64,000 bases of DNA. It comes from M3007 sp031398055 (GTDB lineage: Bacteria > Bacteroidota > Bacteroidia > Chitinophagales > Saprospiraceae). A model generated the notes under the pieces. It did not search any database and was not told the DNA's origin. It was given only the letters and a program-made list of their open reading frames with translations. A program made the position numbers and the translations under genes. Of this stretch, positions 15,976-23,345 are shown in pieces. The stretch spans positions 1 to 64,000 of the forward strand of contig JANNMS010000127.1 of the NCBI GenBank assembly GCA_031398055.1. The letters are read 5' to 3'. How positions within the stretch are numbered: position 1 is the first letter of the stretch; the number at the start of each line of letters is the position of its first letter.

Positions 15976-17658
15976 TTAAGCCGGAATATAAATCTCAAAC
16001 TGCGCCCCCCGGTTCAGTTCGCTCGTCGCGGTGATGGTTCCGTTGTGGTTTTCGACGATTTTTTTGACGATGGCCAGCCCGATTCCCGTGCCTGCATAAA
16101 CTTCCTTGCCGTGCAATTTTTGGAAAACCTCAAAAATCCGCTCGCTGAAATGTGGCTCAAAACCGATGCCGTTGTCTTTTATCGTGATGTGGCAGTAGTT
16201 TTTTTCGGGCGAAAGTTTTTCATTGTTCAATTTGCTGCCTTTCACGACCCTGCTTTTTACGACGATGTGGGATGGGATTCCGGGGTTTGAAAATTTGAGG
16301 GCGTTGCTGATCAAATTGTACATCAGTTGGCGAAACTGAAAAGCGATGATGTTCGCTGGGCAAAGTTCGGTGGCCTCGATGGTCGCGCGTTTTTCTTGGA
16401 TGGTGTCTTTCAGTTCGGTTTTCACCTCTTCGACGATGGTGGTGAGGTCGGTTTTTTCAAATTTGAGTTCGGTCGTGCTGATCCGCGAAAACGCCAACAA
16501 ATCATCGATCAATTGTTGCATCCGCCCTGCCGCCAATTGCATCCGCTGGAAATTGTTCCTGCCGTTTTCCGACAGGTTTTCGTGCTCGTTTTCGAGGATG
16601 ATGGTGACGAAAGTCTGGATTTTTCGCAGCGGCTCTTGCAAATCGTGGCTCGAAATGTAGGTGAACGCCAGCAGTTCTTTGTTTGCGATAATCAATTCGG
16701 CGGCTCTTTTTTCTTTTTCTTCATTTTGAAAAGCCAGTTCTTTATTTGCAATGCCAAGTTCGGCGGCTCGTTTTTCTTTTTCCTTGTTTTGAAAAGCCAG
16801 TTCTTTGTTTGCGATGCCAAGTTCGGCGGCTCTTTTTTCTTTTTCTTTGTTTTGGAAGGCTAATTCTTTGTTTGCGATGCCGAGTTCGGCGGCTCTTTTT
16901 TCTTTTTCATCGTTTTGAAAAGCCAGTTCTTTGTTGGCAATTCCGAGTTCGGCGGCACGTTTTTCTTTTTCATCGTTTTGAAAAGCCAGTTCTTTATTTG
17001 CAATGCTCAATTCGGCGGCTCTTTTTTCTTTTTCATCGTTTTGAAAAGCCAGTTCTTTGTTGGCGATGCCCAATTCAGCGGCTCTTTTTTCTTTTTCGTC
17101 GTTTTGAAAAGCCAGTTCTTTGTTGGCGATGCTCAATTCGGCAGCACGTTTTTCTTTTTCATCGTTTTGAAAAACAAGTTCTTTGTTGGCGATGCCGAGT
17201 TCGGCGGCACGTTTTTCTTTTTCATCGTTTTGAAAAACAAGTTCAATATTGGCGATGCTCAACTCGGCGGCACGTTTTTCTTTTTCATCGTCCTGAAAAG
17301 CCAGTTCAATATTTGCGATGCCCAACTCGGCGGCGCGTTTCCCTTTTTCTTCATCTTGAAAAACGAGTTCTTTGTTGGCGATGCCCAATTCTGCGGCTCG
17401 CTTGCCTTTTTCATCGTCCTGAAAAGCCAGTTCAATATTTGCGATGCCGAGTTCTGCGGCGCGTTTCCCTTTTTCTTCTTTTTGAAAAGCGAGTTCTTTG
17501 TTGGCGATGGACAGTTCGTCCGCCCGTTTTCCCTTTTCCTCGATTTGAAAAGCGAGCTCTTTTTGGGCCACGCGGAGTTCGGCGGCCAGTTTTTGGTTGG
17601 CCGCTTTTTCAAAAAAAAGTTCTTTTTGGGCGAGGATCAACTCGGATTCTGCTGTCAT
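15976..17658 (-). CDS. Cytoplasmic sensor histidine kinase with 21-residue coiled-coil repeats
   Basis: 560 residues. Residues about 25-325 are fourteen full 21-residue units like ELGIANKELAFQNDEKEKRA plus partial ends, predicted to form a long coiled coil. HisKA follows (phospho-acceptor H in SSHDLQEPLRK, near residue 338), then HATPase_c with N box NLISNALKF, G1 DNGIGF and G2 GTGIGLAIVKKIVE. No transmembrane segment or PAS/GAF domain is seen, so it is probably soluble and senses through the coil or a partner. Two single-domain response regulators lie upstream on the same strand and are the likely phosphorylation targets. The 63-bp units are nearly identical in the later copies, so the coil length may vary between strains. 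Confidence 0.9.
   Translation of the reverse strand: MTAESELILAQKELFFEKAANQKLAAELRVAQKELAFQIEEKGKRADELSIANKELAFQKEEKGKRAAELGIANIELAFQDDEKGKRAAELGIANKELVFQDEEKGKRAAELGIANIELAFQDDEKEKRAAELSIANIELVFQNDEKEKRAAELGIANKELVFQNDEKEKRAAELSIANKELAFQNDEKEKRAAELGIANKELAFQNDEKEKRAAELSIANKELAFQNDEKEKRAAELGIANKELAFQNDEKEKRAAELGIANKELAFQNKEKEKRAAELGIANKELAFQNKEKEKRAAELGIANKELAFQNEEKEKRAAELIIANKELLAFTYISSHDLQEPLRKIQTFVTIILENEHENLSENGRNNFQRMQLAAGRMQQLIDDLLAFSRISTTELKFEKTDLTTIVEEVKTELKDTIQEKRATIEATELCPANIIAFQFRQLMYNLISNALKFSNPGIPSHIVVKSRVVKGSKLNNEKLSPEKNYCHITIKDNGIGFEPHFSERIFEVFQKLHGKEVYAGTGIGLAIVKKIVENHNGTITATSELNRGAQFEIYIPA
16690..17600 (-). repeat. 63-bp minisatellite inside histidine kinase gene
   Basis: Fourteen in-frame 63-bp units (plus-strand core TTCGGCGGCTCGTTTTTC...). 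The units nearest the catalytic domain differ by only a few bases, while the N-terminal ones diverge (IEEKGK, KEEKGK, DDEKGK versions). This suggests expansion from the catalytic side. Confidence 0.88.
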
Positions 17659-17678
17659 TTTCTGTTTTTATTTTTTAT

Positions 17679-17771
17679 CACATAGGCACATAGGTTTTTT
17701 CACATAGAAAACATAAGTTTTGAACAGCCTAAACTATGTTTTCTATGTAAAAAAACCTATGTGCCTATGTG
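17679..17771. repeat. 37-bp-arm palindrome (CACATAGGCACATAGG type)
   Basis: The left arm starts CACATAGGCACATAGG and contains CACATAGAAAACATA. The right arm ends CCTATGTGCCTATGTG. The arms match at nearly every base. It fills the gap between the histidine kinase start and the response regulator stop and overlaps the last codons of the latter. It may terminate or attenuate the regulator-kinase transcript. Confidence 0.8.
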
Positions 17772-18220
17772 TTGAAAACCGCGAGCACAAAATTTTCCCG
17801 CGTCGGCTGCGCGATATTTTCTTGGGTAATCCGCGTGACCGTTTGTTGGATGATTTTTTTGAGTTGCGAAAATTCGGCGGGTTTTCGCATGAAATATTGC
17901 GCCCCGTTTTTGAAAAGCAGGTTCACGACTTCTTGCTCAAAAGAGGTGGAAAAAATGATGACCGGGAGGTGTCGCAGTTCGTTGTGGCTTTTTATTTCCG
18001 AAAGACATTCGAAGCCGTTTTTGCGGGGCATGTTCAAATCGAGGAAAAGCACATCGGGCAATTGCTGCGCGTTTTCGGCCAAATATTCCATCAATTTTTC
18101 ACCGTCCACGACCGTCGCCAGCCGCGTCGGGATGGTCAACGCCTGCAAAGCCATGTCGAAAAAGAGGCGGTCGTCTTTGTCGTCGTCGGCGAGCAGGATG
18201 TTCAACTGTTTTTCAGTCAT
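17765..18220 (-). CDS. Single-domain response regulator (REC)
   Basis: 151 residues from the ATG at 18220. It is a CheY-like receiver domain with acidic pocket LLADDDKDDR, phospho-Asp in DVLFLDLNMPRKNG (near residue 60), Thr/Ser switch (IIFSTS) and conserved Lys (FMRKPAEF). No output domain follows. It resembles the next gene upstream over its whole length, so the two are tandem duplicates, and it overlaps that gene by 8 bp. It probably relays phosphate from the adjacent histidine kinase, or acts with its paralogue as a phosphate sink. Confidence 0.9.
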   Translation of the reverse strand: MTEKQLNILLADDDKDDRLFFDMALQALTIPTRLATVVDGEKLMEYLAENAQQLPDVLFLDLNMPRKNGFECLSEIKSHNELRHLPVIIFSTSFEQEVVNLLFKNGAQYFMRKPAEFSQLKKIIQQTVTRITQENIAQPTRENFVLAVFNT

Positions 18221-18689
18221 GAGAGGATTGTATTTTTGGTAGATTTTTTTCCGTTTGATTTTCAATTACTTTTAAAAGTGCCCTTTCAATGACCTGTTTG
18301 AGTTGTGAAAACTCGCTGGGCTTGCGGATGAAATCCTGCGCACCGATATTGTAGAGCATATTTATCATGCTTTGTTCGTAAAGAATATCGCGCGAGTACG
18401 ATGTTGAAAACATGACGACGTGCATGTCTTTCAGTTTTTCATCTTCTTTTATTTCGGTCAGACATTCGAAACCCGTTTTTCGGGGCATGCTGAGGTCGAG
18501 GAAAAGCACGTCGGGCAGGTTTTCCGTGTTTTTCAACAGGTATTCCATCAGTTGCTCGCCGTCGTGGACGGTCGAAAGATGGGTGTCAAAATCCAGTTCG
18601 TCCATTGCTTTCGCAAAGAAAAAACGGTCGTCCGTGTCGTCGTCGGCGAGCAGGATGTTGAGGCGAGTATTTTGTATTTTAGGTTTCAA
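18213..18689 (-). CDS. Single-domain response regulator (REC), TTG start
   Basis: 158 residues; CheY-like with LLADDDTDDR, DVLFLDLSMPRKTG, VMFSTS and FIRKPSEF. The only upstream initiation codon in frame is TTG at 18689, and a stop codon lies 9 bp before it within the GAACTAT repeat array. The array may have replaced an original ATG and promoter. It is the first gene of the regulator-regulator-kinase cluster and overlaps the second regulator. Unlike its neighbour it has a loop insertion (SRDILYEQSMINMLYN). Confidence 0.87.
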   Translation of the reverse strand: MKPKIQNTRLNILLADDDTDDRFFFAKAMDELDFDTHLSTVHDGEQLMEYLLKNTENLPDVLFLDLSMPRKTGFECLTEIKEDEKLKDMHVVMFSTSYSRDILYEQSMINMLYNIGAQDFIRKPSEFSQLKQVIERALLKVIENQTEKNLPKIQSSHD

Positions 18690-18692
18690 ATT

Positions 18693-18859
18693 TAACTATG
18701 AACTATGAACTATAAACTATGAACTATGAACTATGAACTATGAACTATGAACTATGAACTATGAACTATAAACTATGAACTATGAACTATGAACGGTTAA
18801 CTTTTGGGTAAACAGTTTATAGTTTATAGTTCATAGTTCATAGTTCATAGTTCATAGTT
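18693..18859. repeat. Palindrome with GAACTAT heptamer arms
   Basis: The left arm (about 18693-18794) is a tandem run of GAACTAT with occasional AACTATA variants. The right arm (about 18818-18859) is the reverse complement, ATAGTTC. The centre (GGTTAACTTTTGGGTAAAC) is different. It fills the gap between a thioredoxin gene stop and the response regulator start. Confidence 0.9.
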
Positions 18860-19346
18860 TACTGAGTTCTTTGATTTTTTCTTCCAATTCCAATTCGTCG
18901 CCGGGCGCGTAACCAGTGTGTTCAAAAACGATGTTGCCATTTTTGTCAATCAACATCGTGAACGGAACGGAGCCAACATTCGCTGCGGTTGAAAATTCCT
19001 TCGCTGCGTCAATTAAAATGCGGTATTCCCAACCTTTTTCTTCGACCATGGCAGCAACTTTGGCCTGCGTTCGGGCATCGTCCACGCTCATCGCGATCAA
19101 TTCAATACCATATTTTTCTTTCCATTCATCATAATAATCTGCAATGGCGTCCAATTCTTTTTTGCAGGGCGAACACCAAGTTGCCCAAAAACTGATGACC
19201 GTGATTTTTCCAGATTTTCCCAATTCTTGAACGTTCAAAGTTTGACCTTCGAGGGTTTTTACATTGGCGGAGGGCAATGTTTTTGCTTGACCAAAAAGAA
19301 AAGTTGCGGCAAAAAACGCAAGCAGTAATGTGGTGAATTTTTTCAT
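18852..19346 (-). CDS. TlpA-like thiol-disulfide oxidoreductase
   Basis: 164 residues from the ATG at 19346. Signal peptide MKKFTTLLLAFFAATFLFGQ, then a thioredoxin fold of the AhpC/TSA-TlpA class with the WCSPC active site in VISFWATWCSPCKKELDA, and a cis-Pro segment VGSVPFTMLI. It probably reduces or isomerises periplasmic disulfides, for example in cytochrome maturation. A TACTTTTG promoter lies at 19408-19415 (minus). The upstream frame is open but the signal peptide fixes this start. Confidence 0.87.
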   Translation of the reverse strand: MKKFTTLLLAFFAATFLFGQAKTLPSANVKTLEGQTLNVQELGKSGKITVISFWATWCSPCKKELDAIADYYDEWKEKYGIELIAMSVDDARTQAKVAAMVEEKGWEYRILIDAAKEFSTAANVGSVPFTMLIDKNGNIVFEHTGYAPGDELELEEKIKELSKL

Positions 19347-19407
19347 AAATAATTGATTGTGAGAGAGATTGACGATTTTTGAATCTGCGTCGAGACGCAA
19401 AATCGGA

Positions 19408-19415
19408 CAAAAGTA
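19408..19415 (-). promoter_or_regulatory. TAnnTTTG promoter for TlpA-like gene
   Basis: Minus-strand TACTTTTG, a perfect match to the Bacteroidota sigma-A -7 consensus, 61 bp before the ATG. A clear -33 element was not assigned. Confidence 0.5.
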
Positions 19416-19577
19416 AACGGGAGAAGCCGCCCGCAGTTTTCATTTATAAAATATTAACTGGAAATGTCGCGGTCGGGCGGCTGTCGGCGATTTGAAAATT
19501 TAAAATAGATTTGCTCTCCAAAATTATTTACAGATTGAAAAATCACCGTTCATCCAATCACTAATCTCCAATTTTCA

Positions 19578-20348
19578 ATGCGCCTTTCCATCGTCCAAAC
19601 CCAACTTTTTTGGGAAAATAAAGCGGCCAACCTCAAAATGTTTGACCAAAAATTAGCCGCGCTCGCCGGGCGAACCGATGTCGTGGTTTTGCCTGAAATG
19701 TTCACCACCGGTTTTTCGATGAACGCGGCCGTGCTCGCCGAAACAATGGATGGCGAAACGATGCATTGGCTGGCCAATCAAGCCCAAAAACTGAATGCTG
19801 TCGTGACCGGGAGTTTTATTTGTGTAGAAAATCGGCGTTTTTTCAATCGCTTGGTTTGGATGCAGCCCGACAGCAGGTATTTTTTTTATGATAAAAGGCA
19901 TCGTTTTGGTTTGGCTGGTGAAGACGAAGTTTACACCGCAGGCCAAAAACGGTTCACCGTCGAATGGAAAGGTTTGAAAATATGTCCACTGATTTGTTAC
20001 GATTTGCGCTTCCCAATTTGGAGTCGAAATGACGCCGAAAATCCATACGATTTAGCGATTTACGTAGCCAATTGGCCGGTCAAACGGGTGCAACATTGGT
20101 TGGCACTTTTGCAGGCTCGTGCCATCGAAAACCAATCTTGGGTGGTCGGCGTGAATATTTTTGGCACGGACGGAAACGGTTTTGAATATTCAGGTGAATC
20201 GGCCATTTTTGATTATTCTGGCAACCAAATCTGCCGGATTTCAGGGCAAGAAGGCATTTTTACCGCCGAAATTTTGGGCGACGGCTTGGTTAAATATCGT
20301 GCCAATTTCCCCTTTTTGGCCGACCGCGATGATTTTCGTTTGCTATAA
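19578..20348 (+). CDS. Omega-amidase / nitrilase-family hydrolase (YafV/NIT2-like)
   Basis: 256 residues covering a complete carbon-nitrogen hydrolase domain. The catalytic triad is visible: Glu in VVLPEMFTTGFS (about residue 40), Lys in YDKRHRF (about 107) and Cys in ICYDLRFP (about 140). GFSMNA after the Glu and CYDLRFPIWSRN after the Cys are typical of omega-amidases, which deaminate alpha-ketoglutaramate or alpha-ketosuccinamate from transamination or the methionine salvage route. It is soluble. It appears monocistronic; the 262 bp after it hold no gene, only a TACTTTTG promoter candidate at about 20387. Confidence 0.88.
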   Translation: MRLSIVQTQLFWENKAANLKMFDQKLAALAGRTDVVVLPEMFTTGFSMNAAVLAETMDGETMHWLANQAQKLNAVVTGSFICVENRRFFNRLVWMQPDSRYFFYDKRHRFGLAGEDEVYTAGQKRFTVEWKGLKICPLICYDLRFPIWSRNDAENPYDLAIYVANWPVKRVQHWLALLQARAIENQSWVVGVNIFGTDGNGFEYSGESAIFDYSGNQICRISGQEGIFTAEILGDGLVKYRANFPFLADRDDFRLL

Positions 20349-20610
20349 TTTTACAAATTTGCTTTGATAGTTAAAAACGCTTTTCTACTTTTGCCCAACC
20401 CAGAACGCAGCCGGGAGTGAAAAATACGGCTTTTCCCTTGTCCAATTGCTTTGCCGTTTTTTTCAAAAACCAACTAATCCTGCCTTCCCCGGCCTCCATT
20501 TTTTCCCGATCAGACCCTAATTTTTTCTTTAATTTTTTATTCCTATGGCGCATTTTGACTTCCGATTTTTCGGGAGCAGAACAACTTTCTTTTTATCAAA
20601 ATAATGAACG

Positions 20611-21150
20611 ATGTCTGACACGATCTTCTCTTTTGGTTTCAAAAAACTGGTACGTTTTGCTGTCTTTTTTGCCCTTTTTTGCGGATTGTCCGCTTTTAAA
20701 TTTAACTCCAAACCTGTTGCACCTGCCGAAAAAATGGCAGAAATCCAACAACTTCGCGAATATGTGGCCGGTTATGCCCAAAATTTTACGGGTTTAAAAT
20801 ACCGCCGCGCCGGCCAAAGCCCTCGGACGGGGTTCGATTGTTCAGGTTTTACATCTTATATTTTGAAAGAATTTGGGGTAAATGTTTCGGCCAGTTCGGC
20901 GACACAATCCCAACAAGGCATCCAAATTTCATTGGACGCGGCGCAAACTGGCGACCTTTTGTTTTTTGGCCGCCGTGGCCACATTCAGCACGTTGCTTTG
21001 ATTGTTGAAAAAACGGATGAAGGTTTTGTTTGTGTCCACAGCACGAGTTCGCGTGGAATTGTGGTGGAAAATGTTTCGCAATCAGATTATTGGAAATCCA
21101 GATTGTTATTTGCGAGAGATGTTATTTTACCCGCTAAATTATCTGAATAA
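20611..21150 (+). CDS. NlpC/P60 (C40) peptidoglycan endopeptidase
   Basis: 179 residues. An N-terminal hydrophobic signal (LVRFAVFFALFCGLSAFKF), then an NlpC/P60 domain with catalytic Cys in GFDCSGFTSYIL, His in RRGHIQHVALIV and a third polar residue in CVHSTSSRG. It should cleave D-gamma-Glu-diaminopimelate bonds in peptidoglycan during cell-wall turnover. It is followed by the GAATCAGAATTT hairpin and then a strong bidirectional terminator shared with the convergent T9SS gene. Confidence 0.9.
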   Translation: MSDTIFSFGFKKLVRFAVFFALFCGLSAFKFNSKPVAPAEKMAEIQQLREYVAGYAQNFTGLKYRRAGQSPRTGFDCSGFTSYILKEFGVNVSASSATQSQQGIQISLDAAQTGDLLFFGRRGHIQHVALIVEKTDEGFVCVHSTSSRGIVVENVSQSDYWKSRLLFARDVILPAKLSE

Positions 21151-21155
21151 ATGTT

Positions 21156-21226
21156 TGAATCAGAATTTACAGAATTTTAGAATTTTCAAAATAAGATACA
21201 TTCTGTAAATTCTAAAATCTGATTCC
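21156..21226. repeat. GAATCAGAATTTACAG hairpin
   Basis: TGAATCAGAATTTACAGAAT and its near complement ending CTGATTC form long arms around 21190. It belongs to the same family as 14706-14784 and 53897-54152. It lies directly before the terminator at 21221-21280. Confidence 0.75.
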
Positions 21227-21280
21227 GACAATAAAAAAGTCCGGCTGCTAAAGCAGCTGGACTTTTTTATTGTCGGAATC
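21221..21280. terminator. Bidirectional intrinsic terminator
   Basis: GATTCCGACAATAAAAAAGT and its complement form an arm of more than 20 bp, continuing into GTCC...GGAC and GCTGC...GCAGC with a TAAA loop. Runs of A and T on either side fit termination of both the NlpC gene (+) and the T9SS thioredoxin gene (-). Confidence 0.85.
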
Positions 21281-21294
21281 AGTTCAACCTCAAT

Positions 21295-22794
21295 TTATTC
21301 AACAACCAATTTCGTTTGCATCCGCCCAAACTTTCCAATCAATTGAACATTGTAAATCCCCGAATTCAAATTCGCCAGTTCGAGATTTGCAGATTTTTGA
21401 TTTTCACTGACTGAAATTTCGCGCACCGTTTTTCCTAAAATGTCGGAAACGACCAGCGTCAAAGGCTCAAAACCAATGTTTTGCCAAGAAATTTTCGCCT
21501 CGTTTTTCGTCGGATTGGGAGAAACTGCAAGCCGTGCTGCATTTTCCAAAATCGAATTTGTGCCAACCGGGATATTTTCCGCTTTAAAATAATTGGAGAA
21601 TTCTTTTGTAAAAGGCGCATTTTCAATCAAAACAGAACCTGATTTATCGGTAATTTTAAAATAAGCGGGACTCGCCAAACCATTTCCGCTGTCGTCCAAA
21701 ATGTAAAATTCGTAACAATCGGGGCCGGGCAGGAAAAAGTTTTGTTTCACCGTAAAATTGGGGTCGTAGCCACCCGTCAAATTGGTGTGAAGACCGCCCG
21801 GCGTTGCGTTCGGATTGCCGCCGGAATACAAAACTTGGCCGCTGCCGTCCCGAAATTCCCAATAAGTTTCCTTGCCTTGCGCGTCGGTTCGCATTTCAAA
21901 TTTCACTTCGGTTTCTTCAACCACAGAACTTGTCGGGACAAGGATTGCATTTTGGGCATTGTCGGTCAAGTTTTCGTCTGTTTTGCCGTTCACGTGGTCA
22001 ATTGAAATTTCGATATCCGTAAATTCCTCGTTGACCAAAAGATAAGGATCAAGGACAAATTCTGCCAAATCATAAGTTGCGAGATTGCCCGTCCAATTTT
22101 TGGTTTGCACCACATTTCCACCAATTTTTAAAGAAAAAGAAGCAGAGGTGAGGTTTTCGCTGCCCAAATTTTGAAATTCAACCGATGGTTGAATGGACGT
22201 TGTCCCACAAAAATAATCGCTGCCTGTGCCGGTAGAAATTCTGAAAATACCCGCATTATTTGCTCCGACGGCTTCCGGGCAGTTTTGGTGAAAATTGACA
22301 ATTTGGGTCGGCGGGACTTGCCCAATTTCAAAAACCCGACGGTTCGGGCAAATCGCAAAAATGGTCGGATAATAGCCGATGTCGTACAAACTGGAAATCG
22401 TCGCGTCGTCAATAATCGGGTAATCCGTCGTCGCCACCCAATTTCCTTGCGAACTGCTGTTGCAACCCGAAGTATTGTACAAACATTCGGTGTTCGTAGT
22501 CGGGTCGCCTTCGACAAACAAAACGACGATTTCGTTCGAGCCGTCGGGGCCGTAATTTTCGTGGATATTTTCGAGTGCACCCGTGTTGTGGTAATACCAA
22601 CAAGGCCCGCACCACGTGGCCGAAACATCAATAATTACGGTTTTACCAGCCGCCAGTAAATCGTACAAATGCCATTCTTTTCCGGTCAAATCTTTGGCCG
22701 TAAAATCTGGGGCGATGCTGCCATCTGGAATTTGGGCTTGCGCAAAACGCGATAAAAACATCAAAAAACAAAGAGAAAGGAGAATTTTTTTCAT
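21295..22794 (-). CDS. Secreted thioredoxin-domain protein with T9SS sorting domain
   Basis: 499 residues from the ATG at 22794. Signal peptide (MKKILLSLCFLMFLSRFAQA), then a thioredoxin-like domain with WCGPCWYYHNTGALENI (redox Cys pair, about residue 60-75), a middle beta-sandwich region (about 200-410, with a DSGNGLASPAYFKI segment), and a C-terminal T9SS type A sorting domain (LAVSPNPTKNEAKISW... YNVQLIGKFGRMQTKLVVE). It is exported across the outer membrane and probably surface-attached. Thioredoxin domains fused to T9SS tails recur in Bacteroidota, but the substrate is unknown. The frame continues upstream into the palindromic element, which cannot be coding. Confidence 0.86.
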   Translation of the reverse strand: MKKILLSLCFLMFLSRFAQAQIPDGSIAPDFTAKDLTGKEWHLYDLLAAGKTVIIDVSATWCGPCWYYHNTGALENIHENYGPDGSNEIVVLFVEGDPTTNTECLYNTSGCNSSSQGNWVATTDYPIIDDATISSLYDIGYYPTIFAICPNRRVFEIGQVPPTQIVNFHQNCPEAVGANNAGIFRISTGTGSDYFCGTTSIQPSVEFQNLGSENLTSASFSLKIGGNVVQTKNWTGNLATYDLAEFVLDPYLLVNEEFTDIEISIDHVNGKTDENLTDNAQNAILVPTSSVVEETEVKFEMRTDAQGKETYWEFRDGSGQVLYSGGNPNATPGGLHTNLTGGYDPNFTVKQNFFLPGPDCYEFYILDDSGNGLASPAYFKITDKSGSVLIENAPFTKEFSNYFKAENIPVGTNSILENAARLAVSPNPTKNEAKISWQNIGFEPLTLVVSDILGKTVREISVSENQKSANLELANLNSGIYNVQLIGKFGRMQTKLVVE

Positions 22795-22828
22795 AAAAAA
22801 GTAAATTTTTGAGTTGGTAAAAAAGTTT

Positions 22829-23062
22829 GGAGGGCGAAATTTATTGGAACTGTAATTTTTAGCGAGCAAGGTGCGTAGCACCCTAATATTTGTAGAAAGT
22901 GAGGAAAAATCCATTCAAAGGTGCGTAGCACCGAAATATTTGATACCCAAACGTTCCGGTGCTACGCACCTTTTGGAAATAATGGACAACGATTTCTACA
23001 AATATTGAGGTGCTACGCACCTTGCTCGCTAAAAATTACAGCCCCAATAAATTTCGCCCTCC
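22829..23062. repeat. GTGCGTAGCACC palindromic element, copy 3 (complete)
   Basis: A 234-bp palindrome. The outer arms GGAGGGCGAAATTTATTGG / CCAATAAATTTCGCCCTCC continue into AGCGAGCAAGGTGCGTAGCA and its complement. It contains four 13-mer units, two in each orientation. It is the intact form of the element cut by the window start. Confidence 0.92.
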
Positions 23063-23176
23063 GACAAACAAAGGTGGATTGATTTATTTGAAAACAGCCG
23101 ATGCAAATTGCCAGTTGGCTGCAAAACGTAATCTTTACTTAAAATGAAATTTACCGACTTGACCTGACCGAAACCC

Positions 23177-23345
23177 CAACTTTGCCTCAACAAAACAAGA
23201 AAAATTGCCGACCAAAACCGAAATGCACAGGCTTAAAAATTGGGTTTCGGATTTTGGTTTGGCAAAAAAATTTCCAGAAAAAAAAGATCGCAAATAGGTT
23301 TGGACTTGAACAACACCGCCGGGGCGCAATGCTGCCGGCTTTTTT
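23177..23345 (+). ncRNA. Candidate small RNA
   Basis: A -7-like CAACTTTGC at 23177-23185 is followed by a stem of 18 bp with small bulges (23205-23265: TTGCC, ACCAAAA and CCGAAA pair with TTTCGG, TTTTGGT and GGCAA). A GC stem GCCGG/CCGGC at 23318-23339 is followed by TTTTTT. No plus-strand coding frame exists here, so a plus-oriented terminator needs another explanation. The length would be about 150 nt. No known RNA family is recognised. Evidence is structural only. Confidence 0.3.

Noticed and set aside
16746..17693. Two long plus-strand open frames opposite the histidine kinase repeats
   Set aside because: They are only the reverse-strand reading of the 63-bp repeats (low-complexity, repeated FF/RF or CRR patterns) and lack starts and family features.
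18693..18859. GAACTAT run as a CRISPR or simple slippage microsatellite
   Set aside because: There are no spacers. The second arm is the reverse complement, so a palindromic array is the better description.
20417..20797. Plus-strand frame before the NlpC gene
   Set aside because: It overlaps the NlpC/P60 gene in another frame and has no signal peptide or family match.
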